Of a stretch of DNA of 64,000 nt, positions 10,207 to 22,349 are shown piece by piece. The position numbers were made by a program, and so were the translations under genes. The notes beneath the pieces were generated by a model. That model saw only the letters and a list, made by a program, of their open reading frames with translations, made no database searches and had not been told where the DNA came from. The DNA is from Hermatobates lingyangjiaoensis. Taxonomy: Eukaryota; Arthropoda; Insecta; Hemiptera; Hermatobatidae. Every line of letters begins with the position of its first letter. Within the stretch, counting starts at the first letter, position 1. The DNA lies in contig JAPFBL010000222.1 of NCBI GenBank assembly GCA_026182355.1, forward strand, positions 711,001 to 775,000, in the 5' to 3' direction.

Positions 10207-10228
10207 CTGATGACGATGAAATTGAAAT
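10207..10228 (+). ncRNA. Hammerhead-like core, family E plus arm
   Basis: Consensus CTGATGA (10207-10213) and GAAAT (10224-10228) with a weak stem II. Flanking CTACC and GGTAG could pair. Confidence 0.4.
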
Positions 10229-10290
10229 ATGGTAGAGAGTTTTGTGTTCTCTTATCCTTGTATTCTTTCCGTTAATTCGGTGTATTAAGT

Positions 10291-10924
10291 TACAAATGAA
10301 TTAGTTAGTTAATTCAGTGAAGTTGTTTTATTTAATTGGTATATAAATAACATGATACACCAATATCATGGTATATTACCATTTACGAGTAAACTCATAA
10401 AAACCATCAACGTGTAAACAGCAGTCAGAAAATCACAACATATTTACTGTATTCTTAGAAATATAGTTGATTTCTATATATGTTATGAAAATCAGCAGCA
10501 GCTTTTGTGTGGAATATTTTTTTATGGTCTTCCCTAATATTCTTCTTGCGATGACACTTAGATATTTTCCAGAGTAGGCGAGAAAACTGATAAAAACTTA
10601 AAAATTCTTCTCGTAAGAATCACTGAAACTGGGTTTCATTAAAATGATTTTTACAGTTCTAGATGGTTGAGGTTCATTAAAATTATTATTATTGTTAATA
10701 ATAATAATACTAATAATATTAATAATAATTAATAATTTTATTTTTATTAATACTAATAAAAATAAAATCATTATAAATGTTATTAATAATAATTGTAAAC
10801 AAATTAATAAAATAATAATGAAACACGTTCAATAATGCTTAGAATATTTCCCTTTTATTTTACTAAATTTAAAGATGATTCATTTTATTATAAAACTAAT
10901 GTGCTTTTATTGTGACACTACTGG
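10291..10924. other. AT-rich DNA without recognised genes
   Basis: Includes an ATT/AAT-rich stretch at about 10680-10810. No coding signal seen. Confidence 0.6.
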
Positions 10925-11007
10925 GTATCTATTGGATCAAACAACAATATGAAATAAGAAAAATGGTTTGATACTTGATTGTTATTTCACGTGTCTATGT
11001 GAAATCT

Positions 11008-11055
<48 letters not shown>

Positions 11056-11069
11056 ATATATATATATGT
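10925..11069 (+). mobile_element. Family J end fragment and (TA)n
   Basis: 10925-11007 matches, in plus orientation, the terminal part of family J (compare the minus strand of 34757-34830), and runs into (TA)n 11008-11069. Confidence 0.6.
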
Positions 11070-11131
11070 AAATAAAATAAATTCAAAACAAAGGAAACAC
11101 ACAAAAAGACACAAACAAAACTCACATCGAT

Positions 11132-11154
11132 ATTTCGACCATCGTCGTCATCAA
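11132..11154 (-). ncRNA. Hammerhead-like core, family F minus arm
   Basis: TTGATGA (11148-11154; first base changed from the consensus), CGAC/GGTCG-type stem, AAAT. Confidence 0.4.
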
Positions 11155-11403
11155 GAGGTGTGAAGAGCGAAGAGCGAAGAGTCCCGCAGGAAGACAGGGC
11201 AGCGACTGAACTCGGAGACCGCAGCCAGTACCCCACCACTTACCACCAATCAGGAAGGGAGGGAAGGAAATGAAGAGCCAAATTAAGACGTAAAAGGAAC
11301 GAGTAAAAATCATAATTATTTAAATAAAAATAAGTCTAATGAAAAACTTATAAAAAATGTGAAAAGTATATAAATCAAATTAAAAAAAATAAAGTAAAAA
11401 AAA

Positions 11404-11802
11404 TTATCGGTTGAGGTTGAGTCCAGGGGAAGAGCGAGCATCAAGTAAGCATATGTATGCTTCCTCTGAAGGTCTTAGGGTAACTTTGTTGTTGGATTCG
11501 GGGATCTGTTTCAGGATCTGAACCCTGAAACAGTCATTGAAACTGAGACCATGCGAGTTCGCATGGATGGCTACAGGATAGTTACTGCGTTGACCGACTG
11601 AAGCCCTATGACCATTCATACGAAGGCTCAACTTATTGGAAGTTAAGCCAACGTAAAAAGAGTCACACTGAGAGCAATCCAGTCGGTAAACACAGTTGCA
11701 CGAGGTACAGGAGGAATTGACTTGAACCGGGTAGGAACGATGGTGGAGAGGGGAATCGAAGGATTTACAATCAGACAAGTTTGACAGCCACGGCGTCCAC
11801 AT
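11404..11802 (-). pseudogene. PLE GIY-YIG endonuclease domain fragment, family F
   Basis: A 132-codon minus-strand frame with a C-x-x-C-N-C-V-Y-R-L-D-C-x-x-C-x-x-F-Y-V-G-L-T core, then a basic R-M-N-G-H-R-A helix and an N-D-C-F-R-V-Q-I-L motif, and an E-x-x-Y-I-C-L-L motif likely to hold the catalytic Glu. This is the nicking domain at the C-terminus of PLE proteins. No RT lies upstream, so the copy is 5'-truncated at the junction with the plus arm near 11803. The frame is intact over the domain. Confidence 0.7.
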
Positions 11803-12143
11803 TGTTTCATTCCAAGAACAGGATTGGAAGGCTGAGGGGAAATATGAGAAAAAATGCTTTTCAGATTGGCAGGTTTACGGTAGGAAATAGAAGGAGGGTG
11901 ATTAAAGATGGAAGAAGTAGAAGTAGAAGTAGACAGAATCGGAAAAGACTCCTTAATAACAGTACAAAGCTTTTATTTCTCGTTTTCTTCACTTTTATTT
12001 TCCTTTTTAAATGGCATTTTTTTTCTTTTCTCTCGACTTCTTAGTTCCTTTTTTATTTTTCTCTTTTGCGGCAGCACTGCTTTAGCCCTCACCCAGTGAG
12101 TTCTTTAGTTGACTGTCGTCCCTCCGTCAATTCACTTCTTCTC

Positions 12144-12171
12144 CTGAGGACGACCGCCATTACGGTCAAAA
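12144..12171 (+). ncRNA. Hammerhead-like core, family F plus arm
   Basis: CTGAGGA, stem GACCG/CGGTC with loop CCATTA, then AAAAT in place of GAAA. Strong stem, one core base changed. Confidence 0.45.
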
Positions 12172-12226
12172 TATTGAAAAGTGAGTCTTTGTTATGTTTC
12201 AGTCTATATGTCACAGTTTATTTTAA

Positions 12227-12274
<48 letters not shown>

Positions 12275-12279
12275 TATAG

Positions 12280-13064
12280 ATTTGTGTATAAGATATTTTT
12301 GAATAAGCTTGGAATTTTTGTAAAAAATGTAGAATGAACCCAATATTTTACAGTTACTATTTCTATACCAAGAGTTAATCAAAGATTGCAAAGGTATTTT
12401 TATTTATATTTTTTTTTTGTGAATAAACTAAGAAGCACTGGATCAAGAGTTGTGTCATCGAACATTCTGTATTCTTGATCATTGAAGCATAAATCTAAAA
12501 GATATCACAAAACTGACAGACTTTACACGGAGTACTTTTATTCTTTTATATTCCCTTCGATCCCTTGTCAACAAAGAAAAAATATGGTGGCCTGCCAGTG
12601 GTTTACAGATCAGATAACTTTTCTCTGAATGTAACATACTGAAGCTGTAACTTCCGCCATTTACTGTCTTCCATATTTTGTTCAAAATTTGCAAATCATA
12701 TATATTAACAGTTGTATATGTAATTTATATAGGTACTTTCTTATGAAAATGTTATACACTCGAATCCGTTGTAAGCAAAGTAGTATTAGCGTCATTATTA
12801 ATGAAGACATGTGGAATTCTATTTCAAAATATACTGTGCAATCTCTTAGGTTTCATTATATCTGTTTTTGAACATTTTCAGTATCAAGATCAAACTGAAT
12901 ATTATTCTACTACTGTTAAATAACTGAAGAATAACATTCAGGTTACTGCTCATAATTAACGAGTTCGACAACAACACAAAGCATGAAAAAAAAACAATGT
13001 GTGATATTATTTTCAAGATATTATAGTTCAAAGTTGTACCATATATTCATACCATTATTTGGTT
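12280..13064. other. AT-rich DNA without recognised genes
   Basis: Short frames (12479-12694 minus, 12689-12871 plus) have no recognisable motif and look like chance. Confidence 0.55.
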
Positions 13065-13305
13065 ATGCAATACATTTATACGACTATCGATGTTTTATAG
13101 AATTATATGATACATTTATACTTTACGCAGGACATTTACTCGTGCTCGTACTTATAGCATTAAACGATACATTTAAACAATAATACAATGTACTAATACG
13201 ATTATACGATGTATTTATATATGTAGCAATTTATTTATACTACTATCGATGCATTTATACGACTATACGATTTATTTATACGTTTATACATTATTTATAT
13301 AAAAT
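13065..13305. repeat. Degenerate minisatellite with ATTTATACGACTATACGATG-like units
   Basis: Repeated variants of ATTTATAC followed by GACTAT(A)CGATG at irregular spacing of roughly 20-30 bp. Confidence 0.6.
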
Positions 13306-13307
13306 AC

Positions 13308-13386
13308 TAGCCAGAAAACGGACGCAAGTCAAATATGGGGTGTTATTTAACAATATATGTTTAAATGAGGGACTGCTAGCAACTTT

Positions 13387-13420
<34 letters not shown>
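13308..13420 (+). mobile_element. PLE N-terminal end fragment running into (TA)n
   Basis: The plus strand encodes a peptide with N-N-I-C-L-N-E-G-L-L motif that flows into (TA)n 13389-13420. The same end type is seen in families B, D and I. Confidence 0.6.
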
Positions 13421-13425
<5 letters not shown>

Positions 13426-13517
13426 ATATGCATAGTGTTAGTGCCACAAAGGTTGGTAAATAAGATACCATTATTAACCGTCATACCTCGTCTGTCACTG
13501 GTGAAGTTGCCCGACCA

Positions 13518-13541
13518 GTTTCGCAATTGCTGCATCTTCAA
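13518..13541 (-). ncRNA. Hammerhead-like core, family G minus arm
   Basis: TTGAAGA (13535-13541), a GCA/TGC stem and GAAAC (13518-13522). One base off CUGANGA. Confidence 0.4.
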
Positions 13542-13697
13542 TGGGACTAACGTTACCTTCCAAAATCACGGATATAAATACCTATTTTAACTCAATGGTG
13601 CCAATATATGCCTAAATTTCCTACCTAACAGTTTTATTTTATTTGATTTAATCTCTTTTTGTCTTTTAAAATTTTAGTCGTCTCTGTCCTGTCCGTC

Positions 13698-13985
13698 CTA
13701 TCGTCTTTTCATGTTTTTTATTGTTTTAAATATTATGTCTGCCTGGTGCTGGATTCGTTCGTTTATTAGGCTATCAGTATTTTTGTGTTTGTATATTTTC
13801 ACTTCTTCTATTACATTTAATCTTTTACCTTTCTGTTCTATTTTAATTAATTTCATTGAGTTTTCCATACTGTCAGGTTCATGTCCGTGTTTTTTTAAAT
13901 GGTTAGCAAAATTTGATTTATTCGTGTTATTTACATAATCATTAATATGTTCTTTAAATCCAATGTTATGTTTAAATCTAATCAA
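13698..13985 (-). pseudogene. PLE GIY-YIG domain C-terminal fragment, family G
   Basis: A 95-codon minus-strand frame reading R-F-K-H-N-I-G-F-K-E-H-I, then F-A-N-H-L-K-K-H-G-H, then L-N-V-I-E-E-V-K-I-Y-K-H, the last holding the expected catalytic Glu. The YIG core and RT are missing, so it is 5'-truncated. It would act as part of the target-nicking domain. A plus-strand frame over the same bases (13711-13938) is its shadow. Confidence 0.6.
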
Positions 13986-14231
13986 TATGTACTTTTTATA
14001 TACCTTTCTATATATCTTTTCATGGTATTCTTTTTCATACTTTATTTATTTTCCTGTTGTTTGTTTTACCTTCAATCAACCAGAACTGTTTTCTTAATTT
14101 TAATTTTAATTTTTTTTCTTCTGTTCATCTCTACTTCATTATTTCCTGAACCGGGCGCACGTGGCGGCATTGTCGGGACAGTTTCCTGCCGTTGTGTTTC
14201 CGGCGTGCTTGGTCACCCATTCTCTTTTCTC

Positions 14232-14253
14232 CTGAAGACGGATCATCCGAAAA
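14232..14253 (+). ncRNA. Hammerhead-like core, family G plus arm
   Basis: CTGAAGA-C-GGA(T)...(A)TCC-GAAAA. The boxes fit the consensus; stem II is 3-4 bp. Confidence 0.5.
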
Positions 14254-14290
14254 TTTGAGTTTGTAATATTATACAAATATAATATATTTT

Positions 14291-15589
14291 GTGTAGTATA
14301 ATATTACACAACTCTATTACATAATAGTAATTGTAGTAAGTATTATACATACATATAATTGTTATATCACTTCATAAAAAAAATTGTCATAATGATTGTA
14401 GAATAATCGACACCTGCACATATTACATACGTTTTTTGTCTAGTTTGGCTACAATGTATGTAAATTTTAACAAATATGGTTTATATTAGCTACCAAACTA
14501 ACAAACCAAGTAAATGAAAAAATAACGCCTAAAAGTGTAATTTTTATTTATAACTAGATCAAGTTTTGTAAATTATAAATTATGCCAGTAATAAAGAAAA
14601 TTCATAAGACACATTCTTCTAATTTACCTGTCATTAAAATTATTATATTTTATATAATAGTAACCTTTCTATTAATTATTAATTTTTTTTAAAAAATAAT
14701 GAAATGAATAATATTGAAGAAGATATAAATGATATTTTTCTTAGAAAAAATTATGAAATTCCTTTCATTTATTTGGTTCTGTCATTTTCTTTTGTGTCGT
14801 GGGGTCTATGCCAGAAATACCAGACGTTTATGAGGCAGAAGAGGAATTGAAAGCGTCTATTCAGCTAGAATGTATAGTCTCTAGTTGATACCTCTTCAAT
14901 TCTTGTTTTGAGATTATCAGTAATATATAATCTTATATGATGACTAATAAAAGCAAAACTTGTTGTTTTTTTTTTTCTTTGACAATATTTGGTAAGGCTT
15001 TAGAGCATTATTCTGTCATAATTTCATTTTTAACCATTAGCGAAGTTAAAAGTGGTAAACCTTAGTAAACAAGTTCATAAAACAAACAGATTGTGTATTT
15101 ATGTATGTAAGTGTGTGTGTGTATGTGCGTGTTTCTTAATCATATTTGGCACTTATTATACAGGGGTCGATTAAAAAAATCTACTGCAAATATGACCTCT
15201 TAGATGTAAAAATATTTGAATACCTTCCACTGAAACTTACATATATCTATTCAATTAATTTACGTATTCAGATCTGTTGATATCAACGGTTCACCAAATA
15301 ATATTTTATGTACTAATAAAGATTAATGAATTTCGCTAATAATAATAATATTATGTAATGAAAATCTACAGTGGCTTATAATCAACATTACATAAGCAAA
15401 CATAACAAACTTCATGATAACCAATTGATTTATTGTATAATTTTTATTTTACTATGTTTATGAATTAGAATTTATATTCTGGTATAGTATCATAAACTTG
15501 TAGAAAATCAAGTTAAGGATTTCATTTGTTTTGTTGAAGCTATAAATATTTAGTCAACAATAAAAAATTATAAACCATTATTCTAGAGC
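14291..15589. other. AT-rich DNA without recognised genes
   Basis: A short GT-rich run near 15108-15130. Nothing else recognised. Confidence 0.55.
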
Positions 15590-16930
15590 TATCAGACAAG
15601 TTGTTTTCAGAACTGGAAAGACACTTATGTTATTCAATTTCACAAAGCTGGTGATAAATCACAAATCACAAACTACAGACCAATATCGATTCAATTCACT
15701 TTTTCAAAAATATTTTGCTTCATAATTATAGTACATTTAGCAGAAATATTAATATTTATATTATTTCAAAACAACATAGTTTTTTAACCCAATAGGTCAA
15801 CGTCTATAAATTTGCTTTCCTTCCAAAATTATATCTCTAATTCTATTAACTTTAGCTGCAGTTTGGTGCTATTTATACTAACTTTACCAAAGCATTTGAT
15901 TAAGTAGATGATGGTATATTCTTTTCTAAATTGCAGGCTGCTGGTAATTCAGCACTTAGGTTTGACTGATTACAAAGTTATTTTGCAAACTGAAGGCATA
16001 TACGTAAAGTTGAAACATTTTAATCAAACTCATACCTTGAAACATCTGGACTTCCGCAATGGTCTCATATTGGTCCATTACTGTTTTTAATTTTTATCAA
16101 CGATATTTATTCTGTACTATCTCATGTTGAATTTTTACTCTTTGCTGATGCTTTTAAACTTTACTCCAAATCGTTTTCTGTTATGATTGCAAACTTCTTC
16201 AACTTTGAATAAAGAATCTATTAAACTAGTGTTCTTCCAGGAATCTCAATATAAATTTCTCTAAGGGTTCCGAAGTATTAATTGCCCAGATAAAAACCCT
16301 AATAATATATCTTTAAACATTTAAATGTAACCTTCTGACTCCAGTAAACTGTGTGAAAGGGTTAGGAATCATTTGTGCTCTAAATTAACTTTAAAAAATC
16401 ATATTGTTGATTTAAAAAATTATAGGATAAAAATGCATGGTTTCATTACAAGAAATTCATATGGCTCCAAATATCCCAATATTTCCTAACTTTGTATAAA
16501 TCTCCCGTTTTTCCAATTTTAGAATATATCTCACCTGTTTAAAATCCCCATTACGATCATTATCCAAATTTCCTTCAATCCGTCCATCCCAAATTTCTTA
16601 TGAAGTTTTCTCTTAGTCGAGTTATCGTACAGATGCATTTTACTACTTCCTCTTCGAACCTATTTAATATTCGCGATCTTATTCTCCGCACAATCTATTC
16701 TGATGGTCTCTTCATATATATTAATTATTAAATAATTTAATCGATTGCCCTAAGGCACACGCTTAACTGCATATTTACATTCCATCAAATACTTTGAAAG
16801 CCCAAATTCTTCTAAGTTCCATGTCATAAAAATATTTATTAGCTTCACCCACACTGCCTCGTATGATTTTTAAGTATAATGGTCTATATTTTATCAGTGT
16901 ATATTTTCATAATTGCGACATAAAGAAATT
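15590..16930 (+). pseudogene. Decayed non-LTR retrotransposon (LINE) reverse transcriptase
   Basis: The plus-strand translation, with several frame changes and stops, shows the ordered RT landmarks of jockey/CR1/I-type LINEs. A D-K-S-x-x-x-N-Y-R-P-I-S block lies near 15651-15690. A S-G-L-P-Q-W-S-H-I-G-P-L-L-F-L-I-F-I-N-D-I-Y block lies near 16046-16110, where Q-G-S is usual. F-A-D-A-F-K-L-Y near 16140-16165 stands in place of the catalytic F-A-D-D. A C-terminal region reading F-L-M-K-F-S-L-S-R lies near 16590. No complete frame survives. The D-to-A change in the catalytic motif plus the stops make it a dead copy. The clade is not certain. Confidence 0.75.
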
Positions 16931-18229
16931 TAAAAAAACTAATAAACCATGCATCATATTATAGCTATCCATCCTTCTGATACAGTATATTTAATTAACT
17001 GCCACTGGCTCAGTCTTGTAACTTAATTATCGTTATCATCAATATTATGTGTAATTTGTGTAGCTGACTTTCTCATTATGCATAATTATGCTACCAAACA
17101 ATATGGCACATCTACATTATAAGGCCTGCTTTTTGTAAAATATTAATTTGATCCATCAAAGATTGTAGACTGTAGCGTATACAACAACTTTTAGATACAC
17201 CCACACACACAGACACACACACACGCACACATTTACAGAGACATTTTCGAGAAAACATCATAAAAGGACTTTTAAGACCTCAAAACATGTAAATCCGTCA
17301 ATATCTCGCGATCAAAAGTTTTCATAACCACTAAACTTTAGATAGAGTAAAATAAAATGAATGAACAAAAAATTTAAAAATCAAATAACTTTGATTTCTT
17401 TTAAATTTGTCTCTAAGACTGAGTTGTGTCTGCAAAAGAAAACTCAGTAGAAAATAGTGGAAACATGTAGTAGAAACATCTAGAAAATATCACCACAAAA
17501 TAAAGTTACTAGTGTTTGAAAAATTGTAAATGAAATAAATATTTTATTTAAACAACAACAATCTGTATTCATGTATTTCATTTTGATGAAAAAATACGCA
17601 CAATGTTGATATGTAAAAACAACGACTAAATTTTATGAGAAACATTGGTCATGCACTACATCTTTAGAATTAATTTTCGATGGGTCATAATTCCTGGAGA
17701 ATTTTTCCATTAAGTTATATGAAATAAATTTATAATTTTCATTTAATTTCGTTTTTTTTCCTTTATAACATCTATTTCACCATGAAGAAACCAATAAGAA
17801 TTTGTATCTGACTCAAACAAGAAGACCAAAAATGAACTGAAACTCATCAAAATATCTAGAGTTAGAATTCAAAAATTAGAAAAAAAAATATTTCGTTAGA
17901 TGGTTTTGATAGTGTCTCAACTGTTGACTCAGAGTTATCATTTATTTCTGAGGAGTGAGGGTTAGCAGACGATAGCTACAGGAGGTTAAGCCACCTAGTT
18001 CTTGTTCATACATTATCATCTTATGGTTAATATATACAGTAGACACTGCTAAATGTAATCACTTTTGTAAATACAAAAGTGATAAATATAAAAGATTCAT
18101 AACATTAACCAAAGAAATGTAAATTGCCATTTTACTGTTCATGATGCTAAAACTGCAGGTGTAGCAAAAAAAAATTAAATAAATAAAATATGAAATATAT
18201 AGTAAACCTATAAGCTTTTTCTCCGCAAA
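16931..18229. other. AT-rich DNA; (AC)n microsatellite
   Basis: (AC)n-rich tract at about 17195-17235. Nothing else recognised. Confidence 0.55.
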
Positions 18230-18850
18230 TCATTCATAAAGAACTCGTACTCATATTGAAGTTCAAATTCAAAAGATTTGCACTCCAAGTGCAAGGATCT
18301 TCCCACATTGGCTTATTCGTTGGAATGCACTCTGCCGGTTGATCATTCTCTGGCTGCTGGTTTATTGATACTGCATACTTTATTCTCCTCAGCACGGGTA
18401 ACAGTATGGCAGATTTGATACTTTAACTTTGCAGCCACCTAAAAGGTATTGTCCACTACATCCACTCTCCAAAGTCGGTTAGGGTCATATCACTTGGTTT
18501 TACAGTAACATTGTGATTTATTGTGGCTCTAGTATTTCACACCATCTTTCTTGAATTGTTTCTCCCGTAACATGCTTCCGAGTCATCTTCTCAGACATTT
18601 GTAAACCACATTTTCAAACCGATTTCGACTTCAATGTCTTTTCGAGTTAGTCTTTTTTTGCACAAGAAATTTTGATTTGTTTTGATGTCCATCTCGAGAC
18701 TTGTGCGGTTTTTTCAAACTTTGCATAGAAGGGAATGGGATATTTGCAGTTTTACAGGAACCTGACATTGCTTCATCTTATACAATTTAGCATAGATCTC
18801 TAACATTGCCGCTTTTTTGTTGGTGTTAAATCTCTTTGTTTCTTCATACT
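18230..18850 (-). pseudogene. Possible DNA-transposase relic (Tigger/pogo-like helix-turn-helix), uncertain
   Basis: Minus-strand frames here are higher in GC and coding-like, with several stops. One reads a basic helix-turn-helix-like stretch near 18830-18700, another a K-R-L-T-R-K-D-I-E-V-E-I-G-L-K-M-W-F block near 18650-18600. This is loosely like the N-terminal CENP-B-type DNA-binding region of Tigger/pogo/Jerky transposases. No DDE catalytic domain is visible. Old exon sequence of another gene is an alternative. Confidence 0.2.
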
Positions 18851-19771
18851 GAAGGAGTAAGAAAATAAGCAAAAACAAAAAAAGTTGCTGTCACTCGGCC
18901 TTTGTTATATGCGTAAGATCGTTTGTCACCACTATAGTCTGGTAACAGTAGCTAAAACTGAATAGTTTAGGCAACGGCTAAAAAAGCAAAAACTAAAGAA
19001 TAACATTCAAATAAAGAAAATTATATCTCTTGTTTTGCCAATGACAAAATGAGGATTCCTAGAAACACACCTTTCCGCTGGACATTTACGCTCAAACTGA
19101 ACACAACGAAAAAAGTTCCCAAATAAAAAAATTGATACCAATAACCGATTTACTGATTACAATAAGCCGTACATTTGAAATGCATATTGTATGTTGGGGC
19201 GGGATCAAGAATGCTGATAACATTAACCGATTGAATATATTAAGAGGTGTCAACTGTATAACAAGTTATCTATGATTTAATTTTATCATATAAGCCTTGT
19301 GGTTTTAAATATGAATATATATTTGAATTCTCAGTCAGGCATACTTGTATATTATACAGTAAATATATGGAAAATTGATTATATTTGTGAGCATATAATC
19401 AAGATCCCATAATTACGTACGCCGAATTATTCTCGCCAACTCATCATATACATCTTTGAATTAAATCTGGGTATAACTTAATAATGCCAAATAATGAACA
19501 ACTTATTTTATTTTATATACCAATGTTGTTAGCAACATAACTTTTTTTCTACTAGTCTTAATGTTTGTACTCTCAAAATATTTACACTATGAAAAGTATT
19601 CTTTATTTCTGACAAAACACACCCCATATTTAATCCAATTTTATATACTGTAATAAAATGATATTTATTTATTTATTCTTTTTACATTGATATCCAATAA
19701 GTCATCGATAGTAACATTAGTTAATATTGATAATCGTTTGATGGACAACTATAATCCATTATTTTAAAGAT
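18851..19771. other. AT-rich DNA without recognised genes
   Basis: Nothing recognised. Confidence 0.5.
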
Positions 19772-20089
19772 TTAACTCCTTTTGTACACGAATATCATTT
19801 CTTCCTCTTCTTGATTATATTCTAAATACTTCTCTTTAATCCATAATGTAATAATCCTTATTATTTTACGCCTAGGTATTATCCTATTCAGTTGGCATAA
19901 GATAACTTTTTTATCTACATTGTTTGTATAATTTAATTTTTGAGGCCATAGTAGTATATTTGAATAAGTAAGCTCTGGATTAATTTTCAGAGGCTCTTTG
20001 CAGTGTCTAATTCTCTGGTATGTTTCCTTGATGAGGCTTATAAAGTACAACTTATCGTAATGTACTGAGCACTTCTCATAATTCATCAA
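19772..20089 (-). other. Unrecognised 105-codon open frame
   Basis: An ATG-initiated minus-strand frame, Lys/Ile/Glu-rich, with an acidic E-E-E-E run near the C-terminus and no signal peptide or membrane segment. It is the longest open frame between about 5 and 34 kb apart from transposon fragments. I recognise no family. In such AT-rich DNA a frame of this length can arise by chance, though one so rich in charged residues is a little unusual. Confidence 0.2.
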
Positions 20090-20869
20090 ACAAAGTAGTT
20101 TTGAGCAGCACGATGGTACAGAGGATACTGACTATAGAGCTAAGAATCAATAATACATTAAAAACAACTCTAATTTTTTAAAACCAACTTATTCAAACAT
20201 TTACTGACATGATGATTTTCAACATGGTGTTTCATAACATGAAAAAACAAAACTGAATTTTAAAGAAGGAAATACAAACCACTCCAAGTTAAAAAATACA
20301 AAGAGACCAGCAGCTTAGCCGGGCTTTTACTGGTAAAAAAATAAATAACAGGCCTCAGTCATTTACCCCAGGCCAATTGTTCGAAATAAACTATTGCTAT
20401 AGATTTTTATTTACAGTTGTGATTAATTCCTATATTTTTAAACTATAGTGAAACAATTTCTTCGTTTCAATACAAAATGTTGCCCTTATTGGTCATGTAA
20501 AGGTACATAAATAACTTAGTGGATTCACTAGAAAAAGGATAATCTGACCTAAGACATTTACTAGTGCGTGACTCTAAATAAATCAAAATATCAAATATAG
20601 GAAATTGTATCACCATTTTACCTGATAATGACAAATAATCAAAGTATGCTACTTATCAATAATTTAAAAATAGAATTATCCGAAAATGTTATGACAACTT
20701 TAACATTGTTTTAGACTACCCGTGGCCAGTTGGGTAATCCAGCTCCTTCCTTTTTAATGCAGTCATGTTCTCGTAAAAGCATATAAACTAACTAAATGAA
20801 TAGATTTCTAGAAACGTGAATAGTGAAAATATTTTTAAGACAATGCTCTTCCATTTACAACATTTTCTT
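20090..20869. other. AT-rich DNA without recognised genes
   Basis: Nothing recognised. Confidence 0.5.
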
Positions 20870-22070
20870 TGTAGAATTAGAAGTTTCGAAAACAACTTTA
20901 TTGCTTTCTATTTGTTTGATCCTACAGAGAGCAACATGTAATTGGCCAGGTTGAAGTACTGGTTTGCCTAAATGAACTAAAACTTTCTGTAGAGTCTCTC
21001 CTTGAGAGTTATGAATAGTCATGGCAAATGCTAACTGAAATGAAAATTGGATCCTTCAGATAAAACAATTTTTTAATCTAGGAATTAAAACTATTACCTC
21101 TTTATGTGATAATTTTACAAACAATGACATTATCATAATGCTCTGTAATTACTAGTCTTGTTCCATTACGTAAGCGTGGTGGATCAATTTTTTTCATACA
21201 CATGACAGGAGATTTTTTTTTTGAGTTCTAGCTTGTGTTGGGGTAATCCAGAAAAATCTATTGTGTCAAAAAGTTCTTGAGGGTAATGTGTGTCTTTTGT
21301 TCCTACACAAACCGAGTTATATGACAGGTATTATTTATTTTATCCTGGAAATTTTTCAATGCACTTATGGTTAAATTCTCTGACTTTTTTATTAAATGAA
21401 ACTAATATAGAATTTTCTATGAATAACATATTCGGGATGGCGAATGATGAATAAATATATTTAATACACTGGTCAACATTATGTTCACGGATAATCATGT
21501 CTTCGGGCAGTGTAATCTCATATGTTCATTTGTTTGACCTCTGTCTTCACCAATATTTATCAGAAACCTATAGTATTCCTGACCTTCTTCTTGAACTCTC
21601 ATATGGCAAGATGAATGGAATTTAGCCAATTTGCACCACAAGTAAGTATCTTTGATGCAAGTACTATAGACGTGAGCGTCATCTGACATCTGGAAGAAGA
21701 AGTTGCCCCAGATCATCACGGCACACAGTCAATATTCATACAAATGATTATTGTCACAATATCTCTGAGCGTTCTGTCGACTGTTTCACAACTTTCTTTT
21801 CTCATCATTGGAAATTCGTCCCAAGTAATTATTTTTACAGCCCTTACTAAGTATGCTGCTGCAGAGTTTTTATGAAAATTAAAAAAGTCATTTTTTTCGA
21901 GTATTTAAAGGAAGCTTGAATATAGAATATGGCGTTATAGCAACAGCTATTAATGTGGTAGCAATTTCTGAGCAGGCTAATGCAATTTGTCCTGAACTCC
22001 TTAATTCAGAGGGAATTAGTTTTATTAAGGACACTGCTGTACCTCTCGGAGAACCGAGAGCTTTACTCTA
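20870..22070 (-). pseudogene. Decayed Helitron Pif1-type helicase domain
   Basis: The minus strand, read from 22070 down, gives successive helicase blocks with frame changes and stops. Near 22050-21930 a P-loop region has its G-x-G-K-T replaced, followed by S-S-G-Q-I-A-L-A and H-S-I-F-K-L-P-L-like sequence. Near 21830 is a W-D-E Walker B block with the P-M-M and R-T-L-R-D-I that follow it. Near 21240-21130 is a G-L-P-x-H-K-L then P-V-M-x-x-x-x-I-D-P-P-R-L-x-N-G-T-R-L block. Near 21030-20900 is A-F-A-M-T-I-H-N-S-Q-G-E-T-L, then G-Q-L-H-V-A-L-C-R. This order is specific to the Helitron helicase C-terminal half, which unwinds DNA during rolling-circle transposition. No Rep domain or Helitron terminus was seen. 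Confidence 0.8.
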
Positions 22071-22349
22071 TCATTTTTATTCAAATAGATAATATCAAAA
22101 GATGATAATATGGGAATATGACAAAATTACTGACATAATTGTATGTTGTTAATATTTTTCTTATATTAAGTTGACAATTTCTAAAATTTTTGTTAACTAT
22201 AAAAAATATCATTTTTTGATATATTAAATTACCATTTCATATTATCGTCGACTATTCATTATATTCCTTCTTTCTAAAATTTATTATAATTAAATCATTA
22301 TAATTTAGATGAAAAAACTAAAAATATTTAACCTGTTTGATGTTCAAAA

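Larger units (their letters stand above)
9411..10290. mobile_element. PLE family E inverted pair with GIY-YIG tails
   Basis: The minus arm (9411-9815) ends in a GIY-YIG C-terminus (minus strand, about 9822-9682). The plus arm (9820-10290) carries the same region at 9823-9931, including A-S-A-N-V-T-L and L-I-S-L-L-G motifs. The arms are clearly diverged, so the pair is older than family A. Each arm has a hammerhead-like core. The left edge adjoins (TA)n 9368-9408; I see no (TA)n at the right edge. Confidence 0.65.
11070..12279. mobile_element. PLE family F inverted pair between (TA)n tracts
   Basis: The minus arm (11070-11800) carries a GIY-YIG domain and a hammerhead-like core. The plus arm (about 11803-12226) carries a second core (12144-12171) and runs into (TA)n 12227-12279. 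Here the arms come from different segments or from diverged relatives, so they do not pair throughout, but both outer edges again look like 3' ends in TA. Confidence 0.65.
13421..14290. mobile_element. PLE family G inverted pair
   Basis: The minus arm (13421-about 13990) holds a GIY-YIG fragment and a hammerhead-like core. The plus arm (about 14000-14290) holds another core at 14232-14253. The left edge lies in (TA)n; the right edge is AT-rich but not a clean (TA)n. Confidence 0.6.

Noticed and set aside
13030..13305. A CRISPR-like array
   Set aside because: Unit lengths and spacers are irregular and degenerate, and the window is eukaryotic.
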